DNA of 64,000 nucleotides, from assembly GCA_965246915.1 (NCBI GenBank), contig CBDFGB010000033.1:186001-250000 (forward strand), read 5' to 3'. The position numbers were made by a program, and so were the translations under genes. Source of the stretch: CAVRQM01 sp965246915. Its GTDB lineage: Bacteria; Pseudomonadota; Alphaproteobacteria; Acetobacterales; Acetobacteraceae. Under the pieces are notes generated by a model. It ran no database searches and was not told where the DNA came from. It saw only the letters and a program-made list of their open reading frames with translations. This document shows, piece by piece, positions 57,251-64,000 of the stretch (its first letter is position 1; each line of letters opens with the position of its first letter).

Positions 57251-59536
57251 ATGGACGAGGATTTCCGAAAGGCGGCGCTGGACTATCATCGGCTGCCTCG
57301 CCCCGGCAAACTACAGATCGAGCCCACCAAGCGTATGGCGACACAGCGCGATCTGGCGCTGGCCTACTCGCCTGGTGTGGCCGCAGCTTGCCTGGAAATT
57401 GCCGCCGACCCCGCCACCGCGCGCGACTACACGGCGCGCGGCAATCTCGTCGGGGTCATCAGCAACGGCACCGCAGTCCTCGGCCTCGGAAACATTGGGG
57501 CACTCGCGGGCAAGCCGGTCATGGAGGGCAAAGCCGTCCTGTTCAAGAAATTCGCCGGAATCGACGTGTTCGACATCGAGGTCGATGAGCAGGATCCAGC
57601 AAGATTTTGCGATGTGGTCGCGGCTTTGGAGCCGACCTTCGGTGCGATCAACCTGGAGGACATCAAGGCGCCCGAGTGCTTTGCCATCGAGGCCGAGTTG
57701 CGGGCACGCATGAACATTCCGGTATTCCACGATGACCAGCATGGCACAGCCATTACCGTCGCCGCCGCCGTCCGCAATGGTCTGCTGCTGCAGCGCAAGC
57801 GTCTCGGCGACATTCGCCTTGTGACTTCGGGCGCCGGCGCGGCCGCCCTGGCCTGCGTCGACCTGCTGGTCAAGATGGGGTTGCGGCCCGAGAACGTGAC
57901 GCTCACCGACATCAAGGGCGTCGTGCATGCCGCTCGCGAGAATCTCGACGCCCGCATGGCCGTCTACGCCAGGGTGACCGACGCACGCACGCTGGAGGAC
58001 GCGCTGCCGGGGGCGGATGTGTTCATGGGCCTGTCCGCGCCGCGCGTGCTTAAACCCGAATTTCTCGCCCTGTTTGCCGAGCGGCCGCTGATTCTCGCAC
58101 TTGCCAATCCCGATCCGGAGATCGACCCGGACGTCGCCCGCACCCTGCGCCCGGACGCCATCATCGCCACGGGGCGCAGCGACCATCCCAATCAGGTCAA
58201 TAACGTCCTATGTTTTCCGTTCATCTTTCGCGGCGCGCTCGATGTCGGCGCGACAACCATCAACGAGGCCATGGAGTTGGCCGCCGTCGAGGCGATCGCC
58301 GGCCTCGCGCGTGCCGAAGCGAGCGAAGTCGTGGCCGCAGCTTATGGCGGTGCCGCGCCGGTGTTCGGCGTCGACTATATCATCCCCAAACCGTTCGACC
58401 CGCGGCTGATCCAGCGGATCGCGCCAGCGGTAGCGCGCGCGGCGATGGAGAGCGGCGCGGCAACGCGTCCGATCGGCGACTTCGATGCCTACAAGCGCGA
58501 GTTGGAGCGATTCGTATTCCGCTCCGGCCAGCTTATGCGCCCGGTGTTCGAGGCGGCGCGAACTCCGGGCCAAGGCCGTCAGCTGGCCCGCATTGTCTAC
58601 GCCGAGGGCGAGGATGAGCGCGTGCTGCGCGCGGTTCAGACACTGATCGACGATGAGATCGCGCAACCGACGCTGATCGGCCGCCGCGACGTGATCGCCG
58701 AACGAGTTCGGGCGATGGGGTTGCGCATGACCGTGGGCGAGACAGTCACGGTGCTGGATCCGGCGGCTGAGACGGCTCTGCTCGCGAGCCTCGTCGCGCC
58801 TTATCAACGGCTGGTCGGCCGGCGGGGCGTGCCGCCCGACGCAGCGGCACGACGGCTTTCGGCCCGTCCGACGGCGCTGGCTGCGATGCTGCTGCGAGAG
58901 GGCCATGTCGACGCGGCGATCTGCGGCGGCAGTGGCGACTGGTGGCGGCACATGGAATACGTCATGCCGCTGATCCCCCGCCGCGCTGGCGTCGACCGTG
59001 TCCACGCCATGTCGTGCCTCATCCTGCAGGCTGGCGCCCTGTTCATCTGCGACACTCATATGATCCCAGAGCCCACGGCTGAGCAGGTGGCCGAAATGAC
59101 CTTGCTGGCCGCTGACGCGGTGGCGTGGTTTGGCATCGCGCCCAAAGTGGCATTGCTGTCGCATTCGATGTTCGGCGCGTCGAAGTCGCCCTCGGCACGG
59201 CGTATGCGCGAGGCCCTAATCATCATTCGGGAGCGCGCACCCGACCTGGAAATTGACGGCGAGATGCACGCCGACGCCGCGCTGAGCGAGGTGATCCGCC
59301 ACCGTGCGGTACCAGACAGCAGACTGTTTGGGACCGCGAATTTGTTGATCATGCCGAACCTCGATTCCGCAAATATCGCATTCAATCTGTTGAAGGCGGC
59401 AGCGGACGGGTTGCCTGTCGGCCCCCTGCTGCTTGGGATGTCGCAACCCATACATGTGGTGGTGCCGAGCGTCACGGCTCGTGGCATCCTCAACATCAGC
59501 GCGATCGCCGCGCGCGAGGCCCTTGCGCGCGCCTGA
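57251..59536 (+). CDS. maeB: NADP-dependent malic enzyme, multimodular MaeB type
   Basis: 761 residues. Residues 1 to about 430 are the malic enzyme part: LALAYSPGVAAACLEIA, GLGNIGALAGKPVMEGKAVL, FHDDQHGTAITVAAAVRNGL with the metal-binding acids, and the cofactor loop VTSGAGAAALACVDLL. Residues about 430-761 are a phosphotransacetylase-like domain (IVYAEGEDERVLRAVQTLID, SHSMFGASKSPSARRMREAL) that is usually regulatory, sensing acetyl-CoA, and not catalytic. It makes pyruvate and NADPH from malate. Confidence 0.95.
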   Translation: MDEDFRKAALDYHRLPRPGKLQIEPTKRMATQRDLALAYSPGVAAACLEIAADPATARDYTARGNLVGVISNGTAVLGLGNIGALAGKPVMEGKAVLFKKFAGIDVFDIEVDEQDPARFCDVVAALEPTFGAINLEDIKAPECFAIEAELRARMNIPVFHDDQHGTAITVAAAVRNGLLLQRKRLGDIRLVTSGAGAAALACVDLLVKMGLRPENVTLTDIKGVVHAARENLDARMAVYARVTDARTLEDALPGADVFMGLSAPRVLKPEFLALFAERPLILALANPDPEIDPDVARTLRPDAIIATGRSDHPNQVNNVLCFPFIFRGALDVGATTINEAMELAAVEAIAGLARAEASEVVAAAYGGAAPVFGVDYIIPKPFDPRLIQRIAPAVARAAMESGAATRPIGDFDAYKRELERFVFRSGQLMRPVFEAARTPGQGRQLARIVYAEGEDERVLRAVQTLIDDEIAQPTLIGRRDVIAERVRAMGLRMTVGETVTVLDPAAETALLASLVAPYQRLVGRRGVPPDAAARRLSARPTALAAMLLREGHVDAAICGGSGDWWRHMEYVMPLIPRRAGVDRVHAMSCLILQAGALFICDTHMIPEPTAEQVAEMTLLAADAVAWFGIAPKVALLSHSMFGASKSPSARRMREALIIIRERAPDLEIDGEMHADAALSEVIRHRAVPDSRLFGTANLLIMPNLDSANIAFNLLKAAADGLPVGPLLLGMSQPIHVVVPSVTARGILNISAIAAREALARA

Positions 59537-59551
59537 ATTTGGAGGCCACCG

Positions 59552-59998
59552 ATGATCCCGTTGCTCCTGGGCGTCGCTACCCTCCTCGTCATGATGGGTG
59601 CGCTCGGCATGTTCAGCCGGGCGCATGTCGCGACGATCAAGGCGTTCGGCGTCTGGATCCTGGCGATCGGCGGACTTGCGCTGGCCGCTCTTCTATTTTT
59701 GACCGGGCGCGGAGGAGTCGCCATCGCCGCCCTGGCGATGCTGGGGCCCAGCCTTTGGACCTGGATGCGCCCGGTCCGGGCCGCGACTGGCCCCAGCGCG
59801 CGCGGGGCCGCGCAAGCGAGGGGCGGCATAAGCCGCGAGGAGGCCCTGGATATTCTCGGATTGTCGGCCGGCGTAAACCGGACCGAAATTCAGGCTGCGT
59901 ATGTTCGGCTGATGCGTACGGCACATCCCGACGGTGGTGGTTCGGACTGGCTGGCCGCGCGCATCAATCAGGCTCGTGATACGTTACTCGGAGGATGA
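59552..59998 (+). CDS. J-domain membrane protein
   Basis: 148 residues. Two hydrophobic segments (residues about 2-17 and 30-68) precede a basic linker and a C-terminal J domain (about 92-147): EALDILGLSAGVNRTEIQAA, then the His-Pro-Asp motif in RLMRTAHPDGGG, then LAARINQARDTLLGG. Topology resembles Tim14/DnaJ-like partners of Hsp70 at membranes. It is 15 bp after maeB, so probably co-transcribed. Confidence 0.85.
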   Translation: MIPLLLGVATLLVMMGALGMFSRAHVATIKAFGVWILAIGGLALAALLFLTGRGGVAIAALAMLGPSLWTWMRPVRAATGPSARGAAQARGGISREEALDILGLSAGVNRTEIQAAYVRLMRTAHPDGGGSDWLAARINQARDTLLGG

Positions 59999-60096
59999 CC
60001 CGCTTTGAAGCCGCGCTTGTATGGGCAGGTCCGCCATGCCATCCATCCGGCGCTAGTCATCTTAGTCATTGATCGGTCCATAGAGGATTGCGGAGC

Positions 60097-60990
60097 ATGA
60101 TCAAGCCATTACGCAAGGCCGTCCTGCCGGTCGCAGGGCTCGGCACGAGATTCCTCCCGGCCACGAAGGCGATGGCCAAGGAAATGCTCCCGATCGTCGA
60201 CAAGCCGCTCATTCAGTATGCCGTTGAGGAAGCCAGGGCGGCCGGAATTGAACAATTCTGTATGGTGACGGGCCGCGGCAAGACTGCCCTCGTCGAGCAT
60301 TTCGACATCGCCTACGAGCTGGAGACCGTGCTCCGCGAGCGCGGCAAGAAAGCTGAGCTCAAGATGCTGCACGACGCGCAGCTACCGCCGGGCTCGATCG
60401 CCACGGTCCGGCAGCAGGTGCCGCTCGGCCTGGGGCACGCGATCTGGTGCGCGCGGGCGTTCATCGGCGATGACCCGTTCGCGATCCTGCTACCCGACGA
60501 TCTAATCCTTTCCGAGACTCCCTGCACAAAGCAGTTGGCTGACGCCTATCGGCAAACCGGTGGCTGCGTGGTGGCCGTCGCCGAAGTGCCGCGAGAGCAC
60601 ACCAACCGCTACGGCATTCTCGATGTCGGGATGGATGACGGTTATCTTGTCGAGGTCCGCGGATTAGTCGAGAAACCAAATCCCGAACTCGCGCCCTCGA
60701 ACCTGTCGATCATCGGCCGCTACGTGCTGACGCCGGGGGTCATCGAGTACCTCGCGCGCATGGACCGGGGCGCCGGTAACGAAGTACAGCTGACCGATGC
60801 GATGGCCAAGCTCATCGGCGAGGTACCGTTCCACGGCCTTCGCTATGAGGGCAAGCGTTTCGACTGCGGCGACAAGATCGGATTCCTCGAGGCGCAACTC
60901 GCCTTCGCGCTCAAGCGGCCGGACCTTGGGCCGGCGGTGCGTCGCTTCCTTCGCCACTATGTCGCGGAGGCCGAGAAAGTCCCGGCCTGA
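60097..60990 (+). CDS. galU: UTP-glucose-1-phosphate uridylyltransferase
   Basis: 297 residues from ATG 60097 behind CGGAG. The nucleotide motif is LPVAGLGTRFLPATKAMAKE, with EMLPIVDKPLIQYAVEEA, PLGLGHAIWCARAFIG and FAILLPDDLIL. It makes UDP-glucose for envelope polysaccharides and glycolipids. It is followed at 16 bp by the hexose-phosphate mutase gene, which supplies its substrate. Confidence 0.95.
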   Translation: MIKPLRKAVLPVAGLGTRFLPATKAMAKEMLPIVDKPLIQYAVEEARAAGIEQFCMVTGRGKTALVEHFDIAYELETVLRERGKKAELKMLHDAQLPPGSIATVRQQVPLGLGHAIWCARAFIGDDPFAILLPDDLILSETPCTKQLADAYRQTGGCVVAVAEVPREHTNRYGILDVGMDDGYLVEVRGLVEKPNPELAPSNLSIIGRYVLTPGVIEYLARMDRGAGNEVQLTDAMAKLIGEVPFHGLRYEGKRFDCGDKIGFLEAQLAFALKRPDLGPAVRRFLRHYVAEAEKVPA

Positions 60991-61006
60991 CTGGTAGGCG
61001 CCGGTC

Positions 61007-62398
61007 ATGGCGTTTGTGCATCATTTCGATCCCACGGTGCTGCGCGAATACGACATTCGCGGCGTCGCTGGGCAGACCTTGCGGGTTGACGACGCGTTTG
61101 CAGTTGGCCGGACATTCGGCGCATTTATCGCGCGCGAGGGAGGCCACACCGTCGCGGTCGCCCGAGACGGACGCCTTTCGAGCTCGGAGTTGGAAGCGGC
61201 CGTTGTTCGAGGTCTTAGGGCGAGCGGGATGGAGGCGATCCGGATCGGTCTTGGTCCGACCCCACTGCTTTACTTCGCGTCGACGACGCTGGCGACGGAC
61301 GGAGCCGTCATGGTCACCGGCAGCCACAATCCGCCGGACGAAAACGGCTTCAAGCTGATGCTGCACCGCAAACCGTTTTTCGGAGAACGCATCCGTGCCC
61401 TCGGCCTCATGGCGGAAATCGGCGATGTCGGCGAAGAACTTGCCGGCTCGGAGCGTTCGGTCGACGTGTCGGACGAATATCTCGCGCGAGTGATCGCCGA
61501 CTGGGATGGCGGCGACCGCGCTCTCGATGTGGTCTGGGACAATGGCAATGGCGCGGCTGGACCCCTGTTGCAACGGCTAATTGCCAGCTTGCCGGGCACG
61601 CATACGATCCTGTTTGGCGAGGTTGATGGGACTTTCCCGAACCATCATCCGGATCCGACGGTGCGCAAGAACGTCGAAGCGTTAGCCGCCGAGGTCCGCA
61701 TGCGCGGCGCGAGGCTCGGAATTGCATTCGATGGTGATGCCGACCGGATCGGCGTGGTGGACAACACGGGGGCGACGCTGGTCGGCGACCTTATGCTGCT
61801 CCTGCTCGCGCGAGACGTTCTAACAGCGCAGCCGGGTGCCACGATCATCGCCGACGTGAAGGGCAGTCAGGTCCTCTTCGACGGTATCGCCCTTGCGGGC
61901 GGCACGCCGCTGATGTGGAAGACCGGTCATAGTCTAATCAAGGCGAAGATGGCGGAGACTGGTGCCAAACTCGGCGGCGAGATGTCAGGTCACGTATTCT
62001 TCGCCGACAAGTATTTTGGTTTTGATGATGCACTCTACGCCGCGGTTCGGCTGCTCGGCGTGGTCGCCCGGATGGAGGGCAGCGTGTCGAGCTTTCGCGC
62101 GTCGCTGCCTGCCACCGAGACCACGCCGGAGCTGCGCTTTTCGTGCGACGAGACCAGGAAGTTCGGTGTCGTTTCCGAAGTCGCCGCGCGGCTGTCACAG
62201 GCAGGTGCAGAGGTTGCCACTATCGATGGCGTGCGCGTCCGGACGGATGACGGCTGGTGGATGCTGCGGGCGTCTAACACGCAGGCCGCGCTGACCGCCC
62301 GGTGCGAAGCCAGCAGCGCGGCGGGCTTGGCAAGACTTAAGGCTGCCTTGGTTGATGAGCTTGCTAAATCGGGCGTGAGCGCACCTATTTTCGCCTAA
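61007..62398 (+). CDS. Phosphomannomutase/phosphoglucomutase
   Basis: 463 residues in four domains. LREYDIRGVAGQTLRVDDAF opens domain 1; the phosphoserine loop is VMVTGSHNPPDENGFK; the Mg2+ loop is IAFDGDADRIGVVD; the sugar loop is GGEMSGHVFFADKYFGFDDA. Bifunctional AlgC/PgmG-type enzymes of this length interconvert hexose 6- and 1-phosphates. Together with galU it forms a UDP-glucose supply unit. Confidence 0.92.
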   Translation: MAFVHHFDPTVLREYDIRGVAGQTLRVDDAFAVGRTFGAFIAREGGHTVAVARDGRLSSSELEAAVVRGLRASGMEAIRIGLGPTPLLYFASTTLATDGAVMVTGSHNPPDENGFKLMLHRKPFFGERIRALGLMAEIGDVGEELAGSERSVDVSDEYLARVIADWDGGDRALDVVWDNGNGAAGPLLQRLIASLPGTHTILFGEVDGTFPNHHPDPTVRKNVEALAAEVRMRGARLGIAFDGDADRIGVVDNTGATLVGDLMLLLLARDVLTAQPGATIIADVKGSQVLFDGIALAGGTPLMWKTGHSLIKAKMAETGAKLGGEMSGHVFFADKYFGFDDALYAAVRLLGVVARMEGSVSSFRASLPATETTPELRFSCDETRKFGVVSEVAARLSQAGAEVATIDGVRVRTDDGWWMLRASNTQAALTARCEASSAAGLARLKAALVDELAKSGVSAPIFA

Positions 62399-62402
62399 TA
62401 TC

Positions 62403-62564
62403 TTAGGCTCTCGTCAGGATCGGCGGAGGTAGGTCGCCCGGCACCTGACCGGGCAGCGGCTCTGGCGGCAGCTCGGCCGGGATCGGCGGCAGATCCGGCC
62501 CGGGCGGCGGCCTCGGCGGGCCGCCAGGATACTCCGGAGGGAGAACGGGTGGCAGGTCGCTCAT
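62403..62564 (-). CDS. Proline-rich microprotein
   Basis: 53 residues, of which 22 are proline (MSDLPPVLPPEYPGGPPRPP onward). A textbook AGGAGG lies seven bases before the ATG, which argues for real translation. No family or function is recognised. It is 19 bp downstream of the HpnL-like gene and probably in its transcript. The gap to the convergent mutase gene is four bases and contains a GCCTAA-TATC-TTAGGC hairpin (62393-62408). Confidence 0.6.
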   Translation of the reverse strand: MSDLPPVLPPEYPGGPPRPPPGPDLPPIPAELPPEPLPGQVPGDLPPPILTRA

Positions 62565-62583
62565 CTTCGCCTCCTTGGGAACG

Positions 62584-63552
62584 TTAAAGGTCGGAGCGCG
62601 CAACTCTTGCCCGGGTTCCCCGCACGCCTGACCATTGCCATGCCAGCAAACCGCCGACCCCGACCGTGACCTCCCGCACCCGCTTGACCATCGACAGCGC
62701 AATGGCGGTCTCCGCCGGGATCCCGAACAGAGCCGCGACCGCCACAAAACCCGCTTCCTGGACGCCGAGCGCCCCTGGTACTGCGAAGCCCACGCTGCGC
62801 GCCGCCATACCGAGGCTCTCGATCACGAACGCCGCGGCCATCAACGGCGCGGCACCCATCGCATACAGGGCGAGATAGGTTTCTCCGACGCCAATCGCCC
62901 AGGCGAGCAGGTGCCAGGCGGTCGACAGTATGAAACCGCGACGGTGCCGCGCGAGACGCATCGTCTCCTCGTGCAGCCCGCGCAGCGCATCGCCGCCGAA
63001 TTTTCCGGCGATGGCCTCGATGACCCGCAGCAAGCCAAATCGCTGCGCCAGAATGAATCCCGCCACGCCCGCGATCAGCAATGCAACGCTGCCGGACAGC
63101 AGCGGCAACCACGAATGATCGGCGATCAGCGTGGCCGCCACGGCAATACCCGCAAGGGTGAAGATCGCCTGGCTCGCCGCTTCGGCCGTGATGTCGAGGA
63201 CCGTTCCGGCTCCGGCGCGTGCGATCGGCAGCCCCGCCTGCTCGAGCAGCCGGACCCCCGCAATGTTGCCCCCGATCTGCGCGACCGGCAGCATGGAGTT
63301 GATAGCCTCGCGGATCCAACGGATGCGCCACCAGTGCAGGACCCCCGGTCGGTCCGCCTCGGTCACCACCCGCCAGGCTTCGCCTGAAATGAACAGCTGC
63401 ACGGCATGCAACAGCAGGGTTGCCGGAATAGCCCAGCCGGCGCGAAATACTTCCCGGCCGATCGCCGCGGCGCCGGCCCAACCGATGATCCCGATCGCGG
63501 CCGCGCCGCCGAGCAACAGCAGCAGGCGGGTCAAGCGGGATGCGGTCGGCAT
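62584..63552 (-). CDS. Lysylphosphatidylglycerol synthase-TM/flippase-like membrane protein (HpnL-like)
   Basis: 322 residues with about eight membrane segments. LLHAVQLFISGEAWRVV, RIRWIREAINSMLPVAQIGG, ITAEAASQAIFTLAGIA and GFAVPGALGVQEAGFVAVA are the conserved stretches of the UPF0104/LPG-synthase TM superfamily, with HpnL, the hopanoid-cluster member, being closest in pattern. HpnL-like proteins are thought to help move or place hopanoid or lipid species. Other hopanoid genes are not in the window. Divergent from cysS. Confidence 0.8.
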   Translation of the reverse strand: MPTASRLTRLLLLLGGAAAIGIIGWAGAAAIGREVFRAGWAIPATLLLHAVQLFISGEAWRVVTEADRPGVLHWWRIRWIREAINSMLPVAQIGGNIAGVRLLEQAGLPIARAGAGTVLDITAEAASQAIFTLAGIAVAATLIADHSWLPLLSGSVALLIAGVAGFILAQRFGLLRVIEAIAGKFGGDALRGLHEETMRLARHRRGFILSTAWHLLAWAIGVGETYLALYAMGAAPLMAAAFVIESLGMAARSVGFAVPGALGVQEAGFVAVAALFGIPAETAIALSMVKRVREVTVGVGGLLAWQWSGVRGTRARVARSDL

Positions 63553-63606
63553 CTGGCGAGTAGGCGCGGGCCTGGACGCCTGTCAAACTCTGGTCGACAA
63601 CGTCGC

Positions 63607-64000
63607 ATGACCCTGTTTCTGCACGACAGCCGCGTTCGCAAGCGCGTGGCGTTCACGCCGGCGGATCCGACCCATGTCGGCCTCTATGCGTGCGGGCCGA
63701 CAGTCTACAACCGAGCGCATTTGGGCAACGCGCGTGCCGTCGTGGTGGTCGATGTGCTGGTGCGGCTGCTGCGAACGCTGTTCCCACGCGTGACGCATGT
63801 CCGGAACATCACCGACATCGACGACAAGATCAACGCACGCAGCCTGGAGACCGGCGAGTCGATCGCCGCGATCACCGTCCGCACCACGGCCGACTTCCAT
63901 GCGGACATGGCGGCACTCGGCGCGCTGCCGCCGGACATCGAACCGCGCGCGACCGCCCATGTCGCCGAGATGATCGATCTCATCGGGCGGCTGATCGCCA
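63607..64000 (+). CDS. cysS: Cysteinyl-tRNA synthetase, N-terminal part (cut by window end)
   Basis: 131 residues are visible. LFLHDSRVRKRVAFTP leads into LYACGPTVYNRAHLGNARAV, containing the zinc-ligand Cys and the HIGH-like HLGN motif, then HVRNITDIDDKINARSLETG. These are unambiguous for CysRS. The KMSKS part lies beyond the window. Start ATG 63607, divergent from the HpnL-like gene by about 55 bp. Confidence 0.95.
   Translation, partial: MTLFLHDSRVRKRVAFTPADPTHVGLYACGPTVYNRAHLGNARAVVVVDVLVRLLRTLFPRVTHVRNITDIDDKINARSLETGESIAAITVRTTADFHADMAALGALPPDIEPRATAHVAEMIDLIGRLIA

Noticed and set aside
62393..62408. GCCTAA-TATC-TTAGGC hairpin as a bidirectional terminator
   Set aside because: The stem has six pairs, is AT-rich at the loop end and lacks a following T run on either strand; too weak to call.

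Overview
This is 64 kb of GC-rich bacterial chromosome from an alphaproteobacterium, most likely Rhodospirillales and probably Acetobacteraceae. That placement is inferred from the style of the ribosomal proteins, an ATP12-type F1-ATPase chaperone, an HpnL-like membrane protein (a hopanoid-associated family), intracellular PHA depolymerase, DUF29 genes, an esterase fused to a Hint domain, and the long uninterrupted str-S10-spc-alpha run. No rRNA, CRISPR array or complete insertion sequence was seen. One tRNA, tRNA-Leu(GAG), is present.

Layout. (1) 1-20.3 kb is an accessory and metabolic arm: a 5'-truncated FUSC-type membrane protein with a DUF4239 partner, a DMT exporter, a glutathione S-transferase, a PHA depolymerase, an MFS exporter, three tandem DUF29 paralogues, a sugar-acid catabolic operon (IlvD/Edd dehydratase, SDR, FAH hydrolase) with REP-like hairpins in its gaps, an SGNH esterase-Hint fusion, an animal-type haem peroxidase in lower-GC DNA, and a divergent pair encoding a 2-hydroxyacid dehydrogenase and an acetolactate-synthase-like ThDP enzyme. 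(2) 20.3-31.5 kb is rplK-rplA-rplJ-rplL-rpoB-rpoC, with a good sigma70-like promoter before rplK, an L10-leader candidate before rplJ, strong hairpins before rpoB and rpoC, and an intrinsic terminator after rpoC. (3) 31.5-33.8 kb is an accessory insert in the normally tight rpoC-rpsL junction: a frameshifted collar-like gene, an antitoxin-like fragment, and a brnT-brnA-Uma2 operon behind a long inverted repeat. (4) 34.0-50.5 kb is rpsL-rpsG-tuf followed by complete S10, spc and alpha operons through secY, adk, rpoA and rplQ; fusA is absent from its usual place. (5) 50.6-64 kb holds rarA, an RluA-type pseudouridine synthase, an AsmA-like protein, an ATP12 chaperone, acylphosphatase, lipB, tRNA-Leu, maeB, a membrane J-domain protein, galU, a phosphomannomutase/phosphoglucomutase, a proline-rich microprotein, an HpnL-like protein and the start of cysS.

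Working together. Regions 2 and 4 make the core of transcription and translation: RNA polymerase beta, beta', alpha, EF-Tu, most r-proteins, the SecY channel and adenylate kinase. galU and the hexose mutase supply UDP-glucose and sugar-1-phosphates for envelope polysaccharide. The dehydratase-SDR-FAH operon looks like a non-phosphorylative route for an aldonic acid.

The most interesting signals are the island between rpoC and rpsL with its BrnTA-Uma2 operon and operator-like dyad, the near-identical DUF29 triplication, the N-terminally extended L5, a REP-like hairpin pair with compensating base changes, the esterase-Hint fusion and the low-GC haem peroxidase. I found no single system that I can defend as wholly new. 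All functional statements are read from sequence and family knowledge; nothing was searched.
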